In this document: one piece after another, positions 24,508-34,193 of the stretch | Layout of the letters: the number at the start of each line of letters is the position of its first letter | How positions within the stretch are numbered: the first letter of the stretch is position 1 | Origin: Bradyrhizobiaceae bacterium | Lineage (GTDB): Bacteria > Pseudomonadota > Alphaproteobacteria > Rhizobiales > Xanthobacteraceae | Direction of reading: 5' to 3' | DNA: 64,000 bases | NCBI GenBank assembly: GCA_020544565.1 | Contig: CP078014.1 | Coordinates: 3,660,016 to 3,724,015, forward strand | Notes under the pieces: generated by a model | Database searches by the model: none | Seen by the model: the letters and a program-made list of their open reading frames with translations, nothing else | Told to the model about the DNA's origin: nothing | Translations under genes and position numbers: made by a program

Positions 24508-26298
24508 ATGACCGTTTACAAGGCGCCCGTGGAAGATGTGACTTTCCTTCTCGACGACGTCTTTCAGATTGATCGCTACAACAACCTTCCCGGCTTCAGC
24601 GACGCCAGCCCCGACGTGCGCGCCGCGATCCTCGAGGAAGCCGCCAAATTCGCCGAGAAGGTGCTGCACCCGCTCAATCACTCCGGCGATCAGGAAGGCT
24701 GCACCCGCCACGACGACGGCCGCGTCACCACCCCGGCCGGCTTCAAGGACGCCTTCCGGCAGATGGCGGATGGCGGTTGGCTCGGCCTGTCGGGCCCGGC
24801 CGAATTTGGCGGCCAGGGCCTGCCGGTGACGCTGTCGCAGACCGTCAACGAATTCATGATCTCGGCCAACATGGCGTTCTCCATGTATGGCGGCCTCACC
24901 ATGGGCGCGATGGCCGCGCTGTTGGTACACGGCTCCGACCAGCAGAAGACCACTTTCGTGCCCAACATGATGACCGGCAAATGGGCCGGCACCATGAACC
25001 TCACCGAGCCGCAATGCGGCACCGATCTCGGCCTGATGCGCACCAAGGCGGTGAAGCAGGCCGACGGCAACTACAAGATCTCCGGCACCAAGATCTTCAT
25101 CTCCGGCGGCGAGCAGGACCTCACCGAGAACATCGTCCATCTCGTGCTGGCGCGGATCGAAGGTGCGCCGGCCGGCATCAAGGGCGTATCGCTGTTCGTG
25201 GTGCCGAAGCGCAAGCTCAATGCCGACGGGTCGCCCGGCGAGGCGAACGGCGTGTCGTGCGGCTCGATCGAGCACAAGATGGGCATCCACGGCAATTCCA
25301 CCTGCGTGCTGAATTTCGACAACGCGGTCGGCACGCTGGTGGGCGAAGAGAACAAGGGCATGCAGGCCATGTTCGTGATGATGAACGAGGCGCGTCTCGG
25401 CGTCGGCGTTCAGGGTCTCGCCCAGTCCGAAGTCGCCTATCAGAACGCCGTCGCCTACGCGCGGGAGCGTCTGCAGGGTCGCGCGCTGACCGGGGCGCAG
25501 GCCAAGGACAAGCCGGCCGATCCGATCATCGTGCATCCGGATATCCGCCGCACGCTGATGTCGATCCGCGCCTTCAACGAGGCCGCCCGCGCGCTGGTGG
25601 TGTGGACTTCGCTCAAGAGCGATGTCGCGCACCGCTCCGACGACGCCAAGGAGCGGCAGGCGGCCGACGACCACATGGGTCTGTTGACCCCGGTGGTCAA
25701 AGGCATGCTCACCGATGTCGGCTTCGCCAACGCGGTGGCGGCGCAGCAGGTCTACGGCGGCCACGGCTACATCCAGGAAACCGGCGTCGAGCAGTTCGTG
25801 CGCGATGCCCGCATCGCCATGATCTATGAGGGCGCCAACGGCATTCAGGCGCTCGACCTCGTCGGCCGCAAGCTGCCGAAGGATGGCGGCCGCGCCATGA
25901 CCGCGTTCTTCAACGAGGTCGCGGCCTTCGCCAAGGAGAACGGCGGCAATGACGACCTCAAGCCGTTCGTGGCGCCGCTGTCCGCCTCGCTGCAGCATCT
26001 GCAGCAGGCCACCATGTGGCTGATGCAGAATGCGCTGGCCAAGCCCGACAATGCCGGCGCGGCCTCCACCGACTATCTGCATCTCTTCGGCCTGGTGGCG
26101 CTGGCCTATATGTGGGCGCGGATGGCCAAGACGGCGCAGGACAAGCTGGCGCAGGGCGCCGATCAGCCCTATCTCAAGACCAAGCTCGTCACCGGAAAGT
26201 TCTTCGTCGAGCGCATGCTGCCGGAAACCGCATTGCGGCTGGCGCGCATCCAGGCCGGCGCCGCGACCATGATGGAACTGCCCGCCGAGGCGTTCTGA
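24508..26298 (+). CDS. Acyl-CoA dehydrogenase (FadE-type, with C-terminal extension)
   Basis: A 596-residue flavoenzyme performing the first step of fatty-acid beta-oxidation, acyl-CoA to 2-enoyl-CoA. The N-terminal 'MTVYKAPVEDVTFLLDDVF' is typical of the long (about 590-600 residue) acyl-CoA dehydrogenases with an extra C-terminal domain. FAD/substrate motifs are 'GTMNLTEPQCGTDLGLMRTKA' (the fold's beta domain) and 'FISGGEQDLTENIVHLVLAR'. The catalytic glutamate sits in 'RIAMIYEGANGIQALDL', near residue 440. A strong AGGAGGAG Shine-Dalgarno precedes the ATG. An intrinsic terminator follows at 26307-26334, before the thiolase. Confidence 0.93.
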   Translation: MTVYKAPVEDVTFLLDDVFQIDRYNNLPGFSDASPDVRAAILEEAAKFAEKVLHPLNHSGDQEGCTRHDDGRVTTPAGFKDAFRQMADGGWLGLSGPAEFGGQGLPVTLSQTVNEFMISANMAFSMYGGLTMGAMAALLVHGSDQQKTTFVPNMMTGKWAGTMNLTEPQCGTDLGLMRTKAVKQADGNYKISGTKIFISGGEQDLTENIVHLVLARIEGAPAGIKGVSLFVVPKRKLNADGSPGEANGVSCGSIEHKMGIHGNSTCVLNFDNAVGTLVGEENKGMQAMFVMMNEARLGVGVQGLAQSEVAYQNAVAYARERLQGRALTGAQAKDKPADPIIVHPDIRRTLMSIRAFNEAARALVVWTSLKSDVAHRSDDAKERQAADDHMGLLTPVVKGMLTDVGFANAVAAQQVYGGHGYIQETGVEQFVRDARIAMIYEGANGIQALDLVGRKLPKDGGRAMTAFFNEVAAFAKENGGNDDLKPFVAPLSASLQHLQQATMWLMQNALAKPDNAGAASTDYLHLFGLVALAYMWARMAKTAQDKLAQGADQPYLKTKLVTGKFFVERMLPETALRLARIQAGAATMMELPAEAF

Positions 26299-26306
26299 CA
26301 ACCATC

Positions 26307-26334
26307 GCCGCGCCGGTATCCGGCGCGGCTTTTT
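26307..26334 (+). terminator. Intrinsic terminator between fadE and the thiolase
   Basis: Perfect 10-bp stem GCCGCGCCGG (26307-26316)/CCGGCGCGGC (26320-26329), 3-base loop, followed by TTTTTGTTT. It lies inside an apparent beta-oxidation operon, 38 bases before the thiolase ATG. Confidence 0.85.
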
Positions 26335-26371
26335 GTTTCAAACCGACAATCAAGGATCGAAGGAGAGGGTT

Positions 26372-27580
26372 ATGCCCGAGGCATATATCTACGATCACGT
26401 TCGCACCCCGCGCGGCAAAGGCAAGTCCGACGGCTCGCTGCACGAAGTCACGGCGCTGGCGCTCGCCACCGTGCCGCTGAAGGCGCTCAAGGACCGCAAC
26501 AATCTCGCTGAAGACACCGTCGACGACGTGATCATGGGCGTGGTCGATCCGGTCGGCGAGGCCGGCGGCGACATCGCGCGCTTCGCGGCGCTGAACGCCG
26601 GTCTCGGCGAGGCGGTGCCCGGCATCCAGATCAGCCGCTTCTGCGCCTCGGGCCTCGACGCGGTCAACTTCGCGGCGGCGCAGGTGATGTCCGGCCAGCA
26701 CGAACTCACCATCGGCGGCGGCGCGGAGTCCATGAGCCGCGTCGGCATCATGTCGTCGGGCACGGCGTGGCCGATGGACCCGTCGATGGCGGTGCCGAGC
26801 TACTTCATGCCGCAGGGCGTGGCGGCGGACCTGATCGCCACCAAATACGGCTTCTCGCGCGAGGACGTCGATGCCTACGCGGTGGAAAGCCAGAAGCGGG
26901 CGGCGACAGCGTGGAGCGAGGGCCGCTTCAAGAATTCGGTGGTGCCGGTCAAGGACATCAACGGTCTCACCATCCTCGACAAGGACGAGCACATGCGGCC
27001 TAGCACCACGATGCAGTCGCTGGGGCAGCTGCAGCCGTCGTTCGCGGCGATGGGCTCCATGGGCGGCTTCGATGCGGTGGCGGTGCAATCGCATCCGGAG
27101 ATCGAGGGCGTGAACTACGTCCACCACGCCGGCAACTCGTCGGGCATCGTCGACGGCGCCGCGGCGGTGCTGCTCGGCTCTGCCGAAGCCGGCAAGAAGC
27201 GCGGGCTCAAGCCCCGCGCCAAGATCCGCGCCTTCGCCAATATCGGCTCCGAGCCGGCGATGATGCTCACCGGCCCGGTGGACGTCACCCGCAAGGTGCT
27301 GGAGCGCTCCGGCATGAAGCTCTCCGACATCGACCTGTTCGAACTGAACGAAGCCTTCGCCTCGGTGGTGCTGCGTTTCGTTCAAGCATTCGCCATCGAT
27401 CCCGCCAAGATCAACGTCAATGGCGGCGCCATCGCCATGGGCCATCCGCTCGGGGCCACCGGCGCGATGATCCTCGGCACCGTGCTCGACGAGCTTGAGC
27501 GCACCAACAAATCCACCGCTCTCGTCACGCTGTGTATCGGCGGCGGCATGGGCACCGCGACCATCATCGAGCGCGTTTGA
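26372..27580 (+). CDS. fadA: Acetyl-CoA acyltransferase (thiolase, FadA-type)
   Basis: A 402-residue thiolase that cleaves 3-ketoacyl-CoA with CoA. The nucleophile Cys91 is in '[15 protein letters not shown]'. The histidine is in '[15 protein letters not shown]', and the second cysteine is in '[11 protein letters not shown]' near the C-terminus. The start at 26372 (ATGCCCGAGGCATATATC) follows an AAGGAGAGGG ribosome-binding site. Eleven bases separate it from the multifunctional FadB/J gene, giving a fadA-fadB order. The fadE terminator upstream suggests separate or attenuated expression. Specificity for long or short chains cannot be decided. Confidence 0.92.
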   Translation: MPEAYIYDHVRTPRGKGKSDGSLHEVTALALATVPLKALKDRNNLAEDTVDDVIMGVVDPVGEAGGDIARFAALNAGLGEAVPGIQISRFCASGLDAVNFAAAQVMSGQHELTIGGGAESMSRVGIMSSGTAWPMDPSMAVPSYFMPQGVAADLIATKYGFSREDVDAYAVESQKRAATAWSEGRFKNSVVPVKDINGLTILDKDEHMRPSTTMQSLGQLQPSFAAMGSMGGFDAVAVQSHPEIEGVNYVHHAGNSSGIVDGAAAVLLGSAEAGKKRGLKPRAKIRAFANIGSEPAMMLTGPVDVTRKVLERSGMKLSDIDLFELNEAFASVVLRFVQAFAIDPAKINVNGGAIAMGHPLGATGAMILGTVLDELERTNKSTALVTLCIGGGMGTATIIERV

Positions 27581-27591
27581 GGATCAGTCAC

Positions 27592-29805
27592 ATGGCTTAC
27601 CAGAACTTCAAGGTTGAAACCGACGCCGACGGCATCGCGCTCGTCACCTGGGACATTCCCGGCAAATCGATGAACGTGCTCGACGCGACCTCCGGCACCG
27701 AGCTTGCCGCCATCGTCGAGGCCACCACCGCCGATCCCGCCGTCAAGGGCGTGGTCATCACCTCCGGCAAGGAAGCCTTCTCCGCCGGCGCCGATCTCAC
27801 CATGCTCGAAGGCATGAACCGCGCCTATGCCGAGATGCGCAAAAGCAAGGGCGAGGAAGCCGCGAACAAGTACGTGTTCGAGGAAGTCGCCAAGCTGTCG
27901 CAGAACCTGCGCCGCATCGAGACCTGCGGCAAGCCGTGGGTTGCGGCGATCAACGGCATCGCCTTCGGCGGCGCGTTCGAACTGGCGCTCGCCTGTCACT
28001 ATCGCGTGCTGTCGGACAGCCCGAAGACCAAGGTCGGCCTGCCGGAAGTGAAGGTCGGCCTGTTCCCCGGCGGCGGCGGCACCCAGCGCCTGCCGCGCAT
28101 GATGCAGCCGATGGACGCCCTGCAGATGCTGCTCAAGGGCGACGCCATCGACGCCGCCAAGGCGAAGTCGTCCGGCATTGCCGGCGCGGTGGTGCCCGCG
28201 GCCGATCTCGTCAAGACGGCGAAGGAATGGATCAAGGGTGTCGGCAAGGCCGTCGCGCCATGGGACGAGAAGGGCTTCAGGCTGCCCGGCGGTCCGGTCT
28301 ATTCCAAGGGCGGCATGCAGCTGTTCCCGCCGGCCAACGCCATCCTGCGCCGCGAGACCTACGACAACTATCCGGCGGCACGCGCCATCCTGCAGTGCGT
28401 CTATGAGGGCCTGCAGCTGCCGATGGATGCGGCGCTGCGGGTCGAGTCGCGCTGGTTCTCCAAGATCCTGCGCTCGAAGGAAGCGGCGGCGATGATCCGC
28501 TCGCTGTTCGTGTCGATGGGCGAGCTCAACAAGGGCGCGCGCCGCCCCGCGAACGTGCCCCCGACCAAGGTGCAGAAGCTCGCCATCATCGGCGCGGGCT
28601 TCATGGGCGCGAGCGTCGGCTACGTCTCGGCTCTGGCCGGCATCGACGTCACCCTGATCGACCGCGATCAGGCCAGCGCCGACAAGGGCAAGGCCCACGC
28701 CAAAGCGGTGGTCGACGGCCTGATCCAGAAGGGCCGCATGAAGCAGGACAAGGCCGACGCGGTGCTGGGGCGCATTTCCGCGACCGCGGACTATAGCGTG
28801 ATCAAGGACTGCGACCTCGTCATCGAGGCGGTGTTCGAGGATCGCAAGGTCAAGGCCGAGACCTACGCCAAGGCGCAGCCGCTGTTGCGCGAAGGCGCGA
28901 TCTTCGCCACCAACACCTCGACGCTGCCGATCAATTCGCTGGCGGAGGAGTGGAAGGACCAGGCGAAGTTCATCGGCATTCATTTCTTCTCGCCGGTGGA
29001 GAAGATGCTGCTGGTGGAGATCATCGTCGGCAAGAACACCGGCGACGTCGCGCTCGCCACCGCGCTCGACTATGTGCGCCAGATCGGCAAGACGCCGATC
29101 GTGGTCAACGACTCGCGCGGCTTCTTCGCCAACCGCTGCGTGCTGCGCTACATCGCCGAGGGTTACGAGATGCTGCTCGAAGGCGTGCCGCCGGCGATGA
29201 TCGAGAACACCGGCAAGATGGCCGGCATGCCGGTCGGGCCGCTGTCGCTGAACGACGAGATCGCCATCGATCTCGCGCTCAAGATCATGAAGGCCACCGA
29301 AGCCGATCTCGGCGCCCAGGCGGTGCCGCAGGATCAGAAGAACCTGCTGGTGGACATGGTGGAGAAGCGTGGCCGCCTCGGCCGCAAGAACGGCAAGGGC
29401 TTCTACGACTATCCGGAAAAGGGCAAGGGCCACAAGAAGCTGTGGCCGGAGCTTTCGACGCTGCAGCCGAAGCATGTCGATCCCGACACCCTCGATGTCG
29501 AGGAGCTGAAGCAGCGCTTCCTGGTGGTGCAGGCGGTGGAAGCCGCGCGCACGGTGGAGGATCACGTCATCGTCGACCCGCGCGAGGCCGACGTCGGCTC
29601 GATCCTCGGTTTCGGCTTCGCGCCGTTCACCGGGGGCACGCTGTCCTACATCGACTTCATGGGCACGAAGAATTTCGTCGATCTGTGCCACAGACTGGAG
29701 AAGAAGTACGGCGCCCGCTTCACCCCGCCGAAGCTGCTGGAAGAGATGGCCGCCAAGGGCGAAACCTTCTACGGCCGCTTCGCGCCGAAGAAGAGCGCGG
29801 CGTAA
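27592..29805 (+). CDS. Bifunctional enoyl-CoA hydratase / 3-hydroxyacyl-CoA dehydrogenase (FadB/FadJ-type)
   Basis: A 737-residue multifunctional beta-oxidation enzyme. The crotonase domain occupies about 1-300: '[21 protein letters not shown]' oxyanion hole, '[22 protein letters not shown]' and '[17 protein letters not shown]' with its catalytic Glu region. The NAD-binding domain begins near 325 ('[19 protein letters not shown]'). The 3HCDH signature '[19 protein letters not shown]' follows, then the C-terminal dimerisation domains with '[17 protein letters not shown]'. The start ATG at 27592 (MAYQNFKVE) is selected because the longer frame overlaps the thiolase. Hydratase and dehydrogenase activities are both expected from intact motifs. 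Confidence 0.94.
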   Translation: MAYQNFKVETDADGIALVTWDIPGKSMNVLDATSGTELAAIVEATTADPAVKGVVITSGKEAFSAGADLTMLEGMNRAYAEMRKSKGEEAANKYVFEEVAKLSQNLRRIETCGKPWVAAINGIAFGGAFELALACHYRVLSDSPKTKVGLPEVKVGLFPGGGGTQRLPRMMQPMDALQMLLKGDAIDAAKAKSSGIAGAVVPAADLVKTAKEWIKGVGKAVAPWDEKGFRLPGGPVYSKGGMQLFPPANAILRRETYDNYPAARAILQCVYEGLQLPMDAALRVESRWFSKILRSKEAAAMIRSLFVSMGELNKGARRPANVPPTKVQKLAIIGAGFMGASVGYVSALAGIDVTLIDRDQASADKGKAHAKAVVDGLIQKGRMKQDKADAVLGRISATADYSVIKDCDLVIEAVFEDRKVKAETYAKAQPLLREGAIFATNTSTLPINSLAEEWKDQAKFIGIHFFSPVEKMLLVEIIVGKNTGDVALATALDYVRQIGKTPIVVNDSRGFFANRCVLRYIAEGYEMLLEGVPPAMIENTGKMAGMPVGPLSLNDEIAIDLALKIMKATEADLGAQAVPQDQKNLLVDMVEKRGRLGRKNGKGFYDYPEKGKGHKKLWPELSTLQPKHVDPDTLDVEELKQRFLVVQAVEAARTVEDHVIVDPREADVGSILGFGFAPFTGGTLSYIDFMGTKNFVDLCHRLEKKYGARFTPPKLLEEMAAKGETFYGRFAPKKSAA

Positions 29806-29824
29806 CCTGCATCAAACCGGATGA

Positions 29825-29889
29825 CGTCATGGCCGGGCTTGTCCCGGCCATCCACGTCCTGGAGCATATGCCGGGGAAGACTTGGATGG
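29825..29889. repeat. REP-type element, family B, truncated copy
   Basis: Begins CGTCATGGCCGGGCTTGTCCCGGCCATCCACGTC, matching the left half of the element at 18201-18288 almost base for base. The right half is degenerate (GCCGGGGAAGACTTGGATGG) and lacks the CATGACG end. Confidence 0.8.
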
Positions 29890-29905
29890 TTCATGGGGTC
29901 AACAA

Positions 29906-29932
29906 AAAGGCCGGATCGATGATCCGGCCTTT
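29906..29932. terminator. Bidirectional intrinsic terminator between fadB/J and GST
   Basis: Twelve-bp perfect stem AAAGGCCGGATC/GATCCGGCCTTT with a 3-base loop, flanked by A-run and T-run. It serves the convergent fadB/J (+) and GST (-) genes. Confidence 0.85.
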
Positions 29933-29955
29933 CGCATATCGGGATGCGGTGTCGC

Positions 29956-30570
29956 TCACGCCGCGTTCATCAGTCCTTCGGCCTTGAGCGCCTCCTGCAC
30001 CTTCGGGCGGGCGGCGACGCGCGCCTTGTAGGCGGTGAGGTTCTTCAATGCCGAAAGGTCGAAGCCCATGCGCTCCGCCCAGTGCAGCATGGTGAACAGA
30101 TAGGCGTCTGGCACGGTGAAGGCGCTGCCCATCAGGTAGTCGCGGCCGGCCAGCGCCTGGTCGAGATAGGTGAACTTGCCCATCAGGCGGTTCTTGAAGA
30201 ACGCCTTGGTGTCGTCGGACAGCACCGGCTGGAACAGCGGGCTGAAGTTCTTGTGCAACTCGCTGCCGATGAAGTTCAGCCATTCCTGCGCGCGGTAGCG
30301 CTCCGGCGTTCCCTGCGCCGGGATCAGCTTCTTGTCCGCGGCCTTGTCGGCGACGGCCTGCACGATCACCGCGCCCTCGGTGAGGAGGCCGGCGTTGTCG
30401 ATATCCAGCGCCGGGACCTGGCCCTTGGGATTGACCGCGAGGTAATCGCTGCCGTCTTCCAGCTTCTTGGCCTTGAGATCGACCTTGACCAAATCGAACG
30501 GCAGGCCGGCCTCCTTGAGGGCAATGTGGGGCGACAGCGAGCAGGCGCCGGGCGAGTAATAGAGCTTCAT
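29956..30570 (-). CDS. gstA: Glutathione S-transferase, beta class
   Basis: A 204-residue cytosolic GST. The N-terminal thioredoxin-like domain starts 'MKLYYSPGACSLSPHIALKE', with Cys10 at the position of the beta-class catalytic cysteine. 'NPKGQVPALDIDNAGLLTEG' carries the cis-proline and the glutathione gamma-glutamyl-binding residues. The all-helical C-terminal domain has 'FTVPDAYLFTMLHWAERMG', including the N-capping box. The ATG at 30570 is chosen because upstream codons encode no GST sequence. It is divergent from a MarR regulator and may be its target. The C-terminal half ends against the terminator at 29906-29932. Confidence 0.93.
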   Translation of the reverse strand: MKLYYSPGACSLSPHIALKEAGLPFDLVKVDLKAKKLEDGSDYLAVNPKGQVPALDIDNAGLLTEGAVIVQAVADKAADKKLIPAQGTPERYRAQEWLNFIGSELHKNFSPLFQPVLSDDTKAFFKNRLMGKFTYLDQALAGRDYLMGSAFTVPDAYLFTMLHWAERMGFDLSALKNLTAYKARVAARPKVQEALKAEGLMNAA

Positions 30571-30613
30571 GGGAGGCATTCCTTCCTTGGGCGTTGGCTT
30601 TTTCGCTGCTGGT

Positions 30614-30666
30614 GCACTAAATCCGCTGGCGTCAAACGTCAAGATTGATGCAACTGCATTTAGTGC
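30614..30666. promoter_or_regulatory. Inverted repeat in the GST-marR divergent promoter region
   Basis: A perfect 9-bp inverted repeat, GCACTAAAT (30614-30622) and ATTTAGTGC (30658-30666), with a 35-base spacer. On the minus strand a TTGACG with an ATTTAGTGC about 16 bases downstream suggests the left half-site covers the -10 of the GST gene. Confidence 0.5.
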
Positions 30667-30700
30667 GGTACACTTTTGACCGCAACCGACCGGATCGCGC

Positions 30701-31192
30701 ATGAAACGCCGCCCCTCGACCGAAGCCACCGAAGTCTGGATCCGCCTGATGCGGGTTCAGGGCTGTGTGCTGGGCGCAGTCGAGCAGGATCTCAAGAAGG
30801 CCGGCTTTCCGCCGCTCGCCTGGTACGACGCGCTGCTGGAACTGTCGCGCGCACCCGGCGGCGAACTGCGCCCGGTGGAACTGGAAAAGCAGATGCTGCT
30901 GCCGCAGTACTCGACCTCGCGCCTGATCGACCGGCTGGTCGAAGAGGGCCTTGCCGTGCGTCGCGAATGCAAGATGGACAAGCGCGGCCTGTTCGTGGAG
31001 ATCACCGACGCAGGACGCGAGCTGCAGAAGAAGATGTGGGCGTCCTATTCCGCCGCCATCGAGCGCCATATCGGCTCCAAGTTGTCGGACGCTGACGCGG
31101 TCAAGCTGTCCGGCCTGCTCGATCGGCTGGGCTGCTGCACCGGCGCGCCGCAGGCGGTGTCGGTCGCCAAAGACGCAGCGTCGGTGCGATGA
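30701..31192 (+). CDS. MarR family transcriptional regulator
   Basis: A 163-residue winged-helix DNA-binding protein. N-terminal dimerisation helices ('EVWIRLMRVQGCVLGAVEQDL') precede the helix-turn-helix ('RPVELEKQMLLPQYSTSRLIDRLVEEGL'), with the wing at 'VRRECKMDKRGLFVEITDAGREL'. A Cys-Cys pair near residue 144-145 could be redox- or thiol-reactive, as in OhrR-type MarR proteins; this is only suggestive. It is divergent from a glutathione S-transferase and upstream of glutamate-cysteine ligase, so control of glutathione metabolism is a reasonable hypothesis. The inverted repeat at 30614-30666 is the candidate operator. Confidence 0.9.
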   Translation: MKRRPSTEATEVWIRLMRVQGCVLGAVEQDLKKAGFPPLAWYDALLELSRAPGGELRPVELEKQMLLPQYSTSRLIDRLVEEGLAVRRECKMDKRGLFVEITDAGRELQKKMWASYSAAIERHIGSKLSDADAVKLSGLLDRLGCCTGAPQAVSVAKDAASVR

Positions 31193-31282
31193 TCTTTTCT
31201 TTACCTCATGCGGCTACGCAGGGCCGTCTCCGCAATCAGCGCCTGCGGCACCGGCGCGCCTCCCTTTCAATCCGGATGTCCC

Positions 31283-32653
31283 ATGGCGCGTGACCAGATC
31301 GATATGACGCCGCTGCAATCGCGCGACGAACTCGTGGCGTGGATCGAGGCGGGTGCGAAGCCGAAATCCGAATTCCGCGTCGGCACCGAGCACGAGAAGA
31401 CGCCGTTCACGCGTGACGGTCATCATCCCGTTCCCTATGAGGGCGCGCACGGCATCGGCGCGTTGCTCGAAGGCATGAAACTCCTGCTCGGCTGGGAGCC
31501 GATCATGGAGAACGGCAACATCATCGGCCTCTATGACGTCACCGGCGGCGGCGCGATCTCGCTGGAGCCCGGCGGCCAGTTCGAGCTGTCCGGCGCGCCG
31601 GTGGAAACCGTGCACCAGACCATGTCGGAACTGGTGGCGCATCGCGCCCAGGTGCACGAAGTGGCGGCCCCGCTCGGCATCGGCTTCCTCGGTCTCGGTA
31701 TGACGCCGTCATGGTCGCGGGCGCAGATTCCGGTGATGCCCAAGGGCCGCTACAAGATCATGACCAACTACATGCCGAAGGTCGGCGAGTACGGCATCGA
31801 CATGATGTACCGGACCTGCACGGTGCAGGCCAATCTCGATTTCTCGTCGGAAGCCGACATGGTGCGGAAGCTGCGGGTGTCGCTGGCGCTGCAGCCGGTG
31901 GCCACCGCGCTGTTCGCCAATTCGCCGTTCACCGAGGGCAAGCCCAACGGCTTCCTGTCGTTCCGCTCCGAGATCTGGCGCGATACCGACAACGCGCGCG
32001 CGGGCATGCTGGCGTGGGCGTTCGAGGACGGCATGGGCTATGAGCGCTGGGTCGATTACGCGCTCGACGTGCCGATGTATTTCGTCAAGCGCGGCGACAG
32101 CTATATCGACGTGTCGGGCTCCTCGTTCCGCGATTTCTGCGACGGCAAAAACGCCAAGATCCCGGGCGAGAAGCCGACATTGTCCGACTGGGCCAATCAT
32201 CTCTCGACGATCTTTCCCGAGGTGCGGCTCAAGCGTTATCTGGAAATGCGCGGCTCCGACAATGTGGCGTGGCAGCATCTGCCGGCGTTGCCGGCGTTCT
32301 GGGTCGGCCTTCTGTATGACGACCAGAGCCTCGATGCGGCGTGGGAGATCGCGCGGCACTGGAGCGCGGACGAGCGGCAGGCAGCGCGCGACGACGTGCC
32401 CCGGCTCGGTCTCAAGGCGCAGATCGCCGGCCGCTCGCTTCAGGAGGTCGCGCAGCAATGCCTTGGTCTCGCCCGTGCGGGACTCGCGCGGCGCGCCCGC
32501 CGCGATCACTTCGGCCGCGACGAAACCCATTATCTCGATCCGCTCGACGTCATCGCCGAAACCGGCGTCACTCCCGCCGAGACGCTGCTCGCCAAGTACA
32601 ACGGCCCGTGGCACCAGTCGGTCGAGCCGGCCTACAGCGAACACGCGTTCTAG
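31283..32653 (+). CDS. gshA: Glutamate-cysteine ligase, plant/alphaproteobacterial type
   Basis: A 456-residue ATP-dependent enzyme forming gamma-glutamylcysteine, the first step of glutathione synthesis. Recognisable are 'SEFRVGTEHEKTPFTRDG', 'GGGAISLEPGGQFELSGAP' (glutamate/ATP site), 'VQANLDFSSEADMVRKLRVSL', and 'YIDVSGSSFRDFCDG'. These features are shared by plant GSH1 and rhizobial GshA, not the E. coli type. The ATG at 31283 is preferred. The frame opens earlier at 31208, but that stretch is not family-like. The neighbouring GST and MarR genes form a small glutathione-related locus. Confidence 0.94.
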   Translation: MARDQIDMTPLQSRDELVAWIEAGAKPKSEFRVGTEHEKTPFTRDGHHPVPYEGAHGIGALLEGMKLLLGWEPIMENGNIIGLYDVTGGGAISLEPGGQFELSGAPVETVHQTMSELVAHRAQVHEVAAPLGIGFLGLGMTPSWSRAQIPVMPKGRYKIMTNYMPKVGEYGIDMMYRTCTVQANLDFSSEADMVRKLRVSLALQPVATALFANSPFTEGKPNGFLSFRSEIWRDTDNARAGMLAWAFEDGMGYERWVDYALDVPMYFVKRGDSYIDVSGSSFRDFCDGKNAKIPGEKPTLSDWANHLSTIFPEVRLKRYLEMRGSDNVAWQHLPALPAFWVGLLYDDQSLDAAWEIARHWSADERQAARDDVPRLGLKAQIAGRSLQEVAQQCLGLARAGLARRARRDHFGRDETHYLDPLDVIAETGVTPAETLLAKYNGPWHQSVEPAYSEHAF

Positions 32654-32815
32654 GCGGTCGTCGACTCCCTAAATCATGGCAAGGTTCGGCGGCGTTTATC
32701 CGCCGTTCATCTGCCATACATCCGCGCGGCGATTGAATGGTTCCTCGCCGGATGCCCGTTCGCCTCGTTCTGGAAATGGGCGTCCCTGCACAACGTCTTC
32801 GCTGGAAGTGCCGGC

Positions 32816-33409
32816 ATGCCACCCATTAGCCATTCCGGATCAAGTCTTGCCGGATCGCGCCTTGCACGCGCTGGCGCATGGCGCATGCTGATCGTCGTGC
32901 TGGCCGTGCTGTGGGCCGCGCCGGCCGTGCCTGCCTTCGCCCAGGCCAATTTCGATCGGCCCGGCAGCGATTATGCCCGCACCCCGGTGCCGTCGGGCGA
33001 TCCGGCGCTATGCGCGTTGCAATGCGAGCGCGACCGCCGGTGCCGGGCGTGGAGCTTCAACTATCCGACCGGCAGCGAAGGCGCGGTGTGCTGGCTGAAG
33101 AACGCGGTGCCGCCGCGGGTCGAGAACAGCTGCTGCGTGTCCGGCGTGCGCGGCGCGGGCGTGGTCGAGCCGCGCAACAGGTCCATCGAGGTCGAAACGG
33201 ACAGGATGGGCGGCGATTACCGCAGCATCGACGTTCCGTTCGACGCCAAGGGCGCGACCTGCAAGGCCGCGTGCGAAGCTGACAACCGCTGCCGGGCCTG
33301 GACCTATGCGCGGCCGGGCTATCTCGGCAAGGCGGCGCGCTGTTTTCTCAAGGATCACATCAAGCCGCCGCGGCGCAAGCCCGGGTTCATTTCGGGCGTG
33401 GTGCGGTAG
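32816..33409 (+). CDS. Secreted protein with two PAN/Apple-like domains
   Basis: A 197-residue protein with a hydrophobic signal segment ('MLIVVLAVLWAAPAVPAFAQA'). Two cysteine-bearing repeats follow: 'DPALCALQCERDRRCRAWSFNYP' (about 61-85) and 'ATCKAACEADNRCRAWTYARPG' (about 144-170). Each has a later cysteine near 'CWLKN' and 'CFLKDH', respectively. The C-x3-C-x5-C-RAW pattern is the PAN/Apple fold, often involved in protein or carbohydrate binding in the periplasm. The ligand is unknown. The ATG at 32885 would give a shorter signal peptide and may be the real start. It converges on lepB with a 16-base gap. Confidence 0.8.
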   Translation: MPPISHSGSSLAGSRLARAGAWRMLIVVLAVLWAAPAVPAFAQANFDRPGSDYARTPVPSGDPALCALQCERDRRCRAWSFNYPTGSEGAVCWLKNAVPPRVENSCCVSGVRGAGVVEPRNRSIEVETDRMGGDYRSIDVPFDAKGATCKAACEADNRCRAWTYARPGYLGKAARCFLKDHIKPPRRKPGFISGVVR

Positions 33410-33425
33410 AGTCCCGCGCCGGCGG

Positions 33426-34193
33426 TCAATGCACCGCGGTGAAGGAACGCCCGATCCGCAGGCCCGACAGCCAGGTCCATACCGGCCGGGTCCGGACGCC
33501 GAGATCCCACGAGCCGACGATGGCGTCGACGCGCCCCACCAGATTTTCCACCGGCAGCAGTCCGACGCCGCCATTAGCCACGGGCACGCGGCTGTCGGCA
33601 GAATCGTCGCGGTTGTCGCCCATCACGAACAGATGGCCGGCCGGTACGGTGACGTCCGGCGTGTTGTCGAGGAAGCCGTATTGGCGCAGCTTGAACAGCG
33701 GATGCGTGCGGCCGCCGGGCAGCGTCTCGATATAACGCGCCGCCGGCCGGCTGTGGCCGTCGTTGTCTTCCGCCTGTCCGGTGCCGTCGGCGCGCAGCCC
33801 GACCGGCTGGCCGTTGATCCACAACCGCCCCTCGCGCATCTGGACGTGGTCGCCCGGCAGGCCGACCACGCGCTTGACCCACACCTGCGCGGTATCGCCG
33901 GGCCAGCGGAACACGACCACGTCGCCGCGCTTCGGCAGGGCGCCGAACACCCGTCCGGTGGCGGGCAGGGCGACATTCACCGGCAGCGAGGCGGCGCTGT
34001 AGCCGTAGGGATATTTCGAGGCCAGCAGGGCGTCGCCGATCAGCAGCGTCGGCTCCATCGAGCCCGACGGTACGTAGAACGGCTCGGCCAGCGCGCCCTT
34101 GGCCAGCATCACCACCAGCAATGCGGCGGCGATCTCCGCCAGCGACCGCCCGAAGCCGCGCGTGCGTTTCGCGGTTCGGACGGCGTCGCTCAT
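33426..34193 (-). CDS. lepB: Signal peptidase I
   Basis: A 255-residue membrane serine protease that cleaves Sec and Tat signal peptides. One N-terminal membrane helix ('LAEIAAALLVVMLAKGALAEPF') precedes box B 'YVPSGSMEPTLLIGD' with the nucleophile Ser near 48. Box D 'WVKRVVGLPGDHV' carries the general base Lys near 107. Box E is 'FVMGDNRDDSADSR'. It is not in the usual lepB-rnc-era setting. Instead its ATG overlaps the tldD stop (ATGA, 34190-34193), so it is probably a second signal peptidase co-expressed with tldD. Confidence 0.93.
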   Translation of the reverse strand: MSDAVRTAKRTRGFGRSLAEIAAALLVVMLAKGALAEPFYVPSGSMEPTLLIGDALLASKYPYGYSAASLPVNVALPATGRVFGALPKRGDVVVFRWPGDTAQVWVKRVVGLPGDHVQMREGRLWINGQPVGLRADGTGQAEDNDGHSRPAARYIETLPGGRTHPLFKLRQYGFLDNTPDVTVPAGHLFVMGDNRDDSADSRVPVANGGVGLLPVENLVGRVDAIVGSWDLGVRTRPVWTWLSGLRIGRSFTAVH

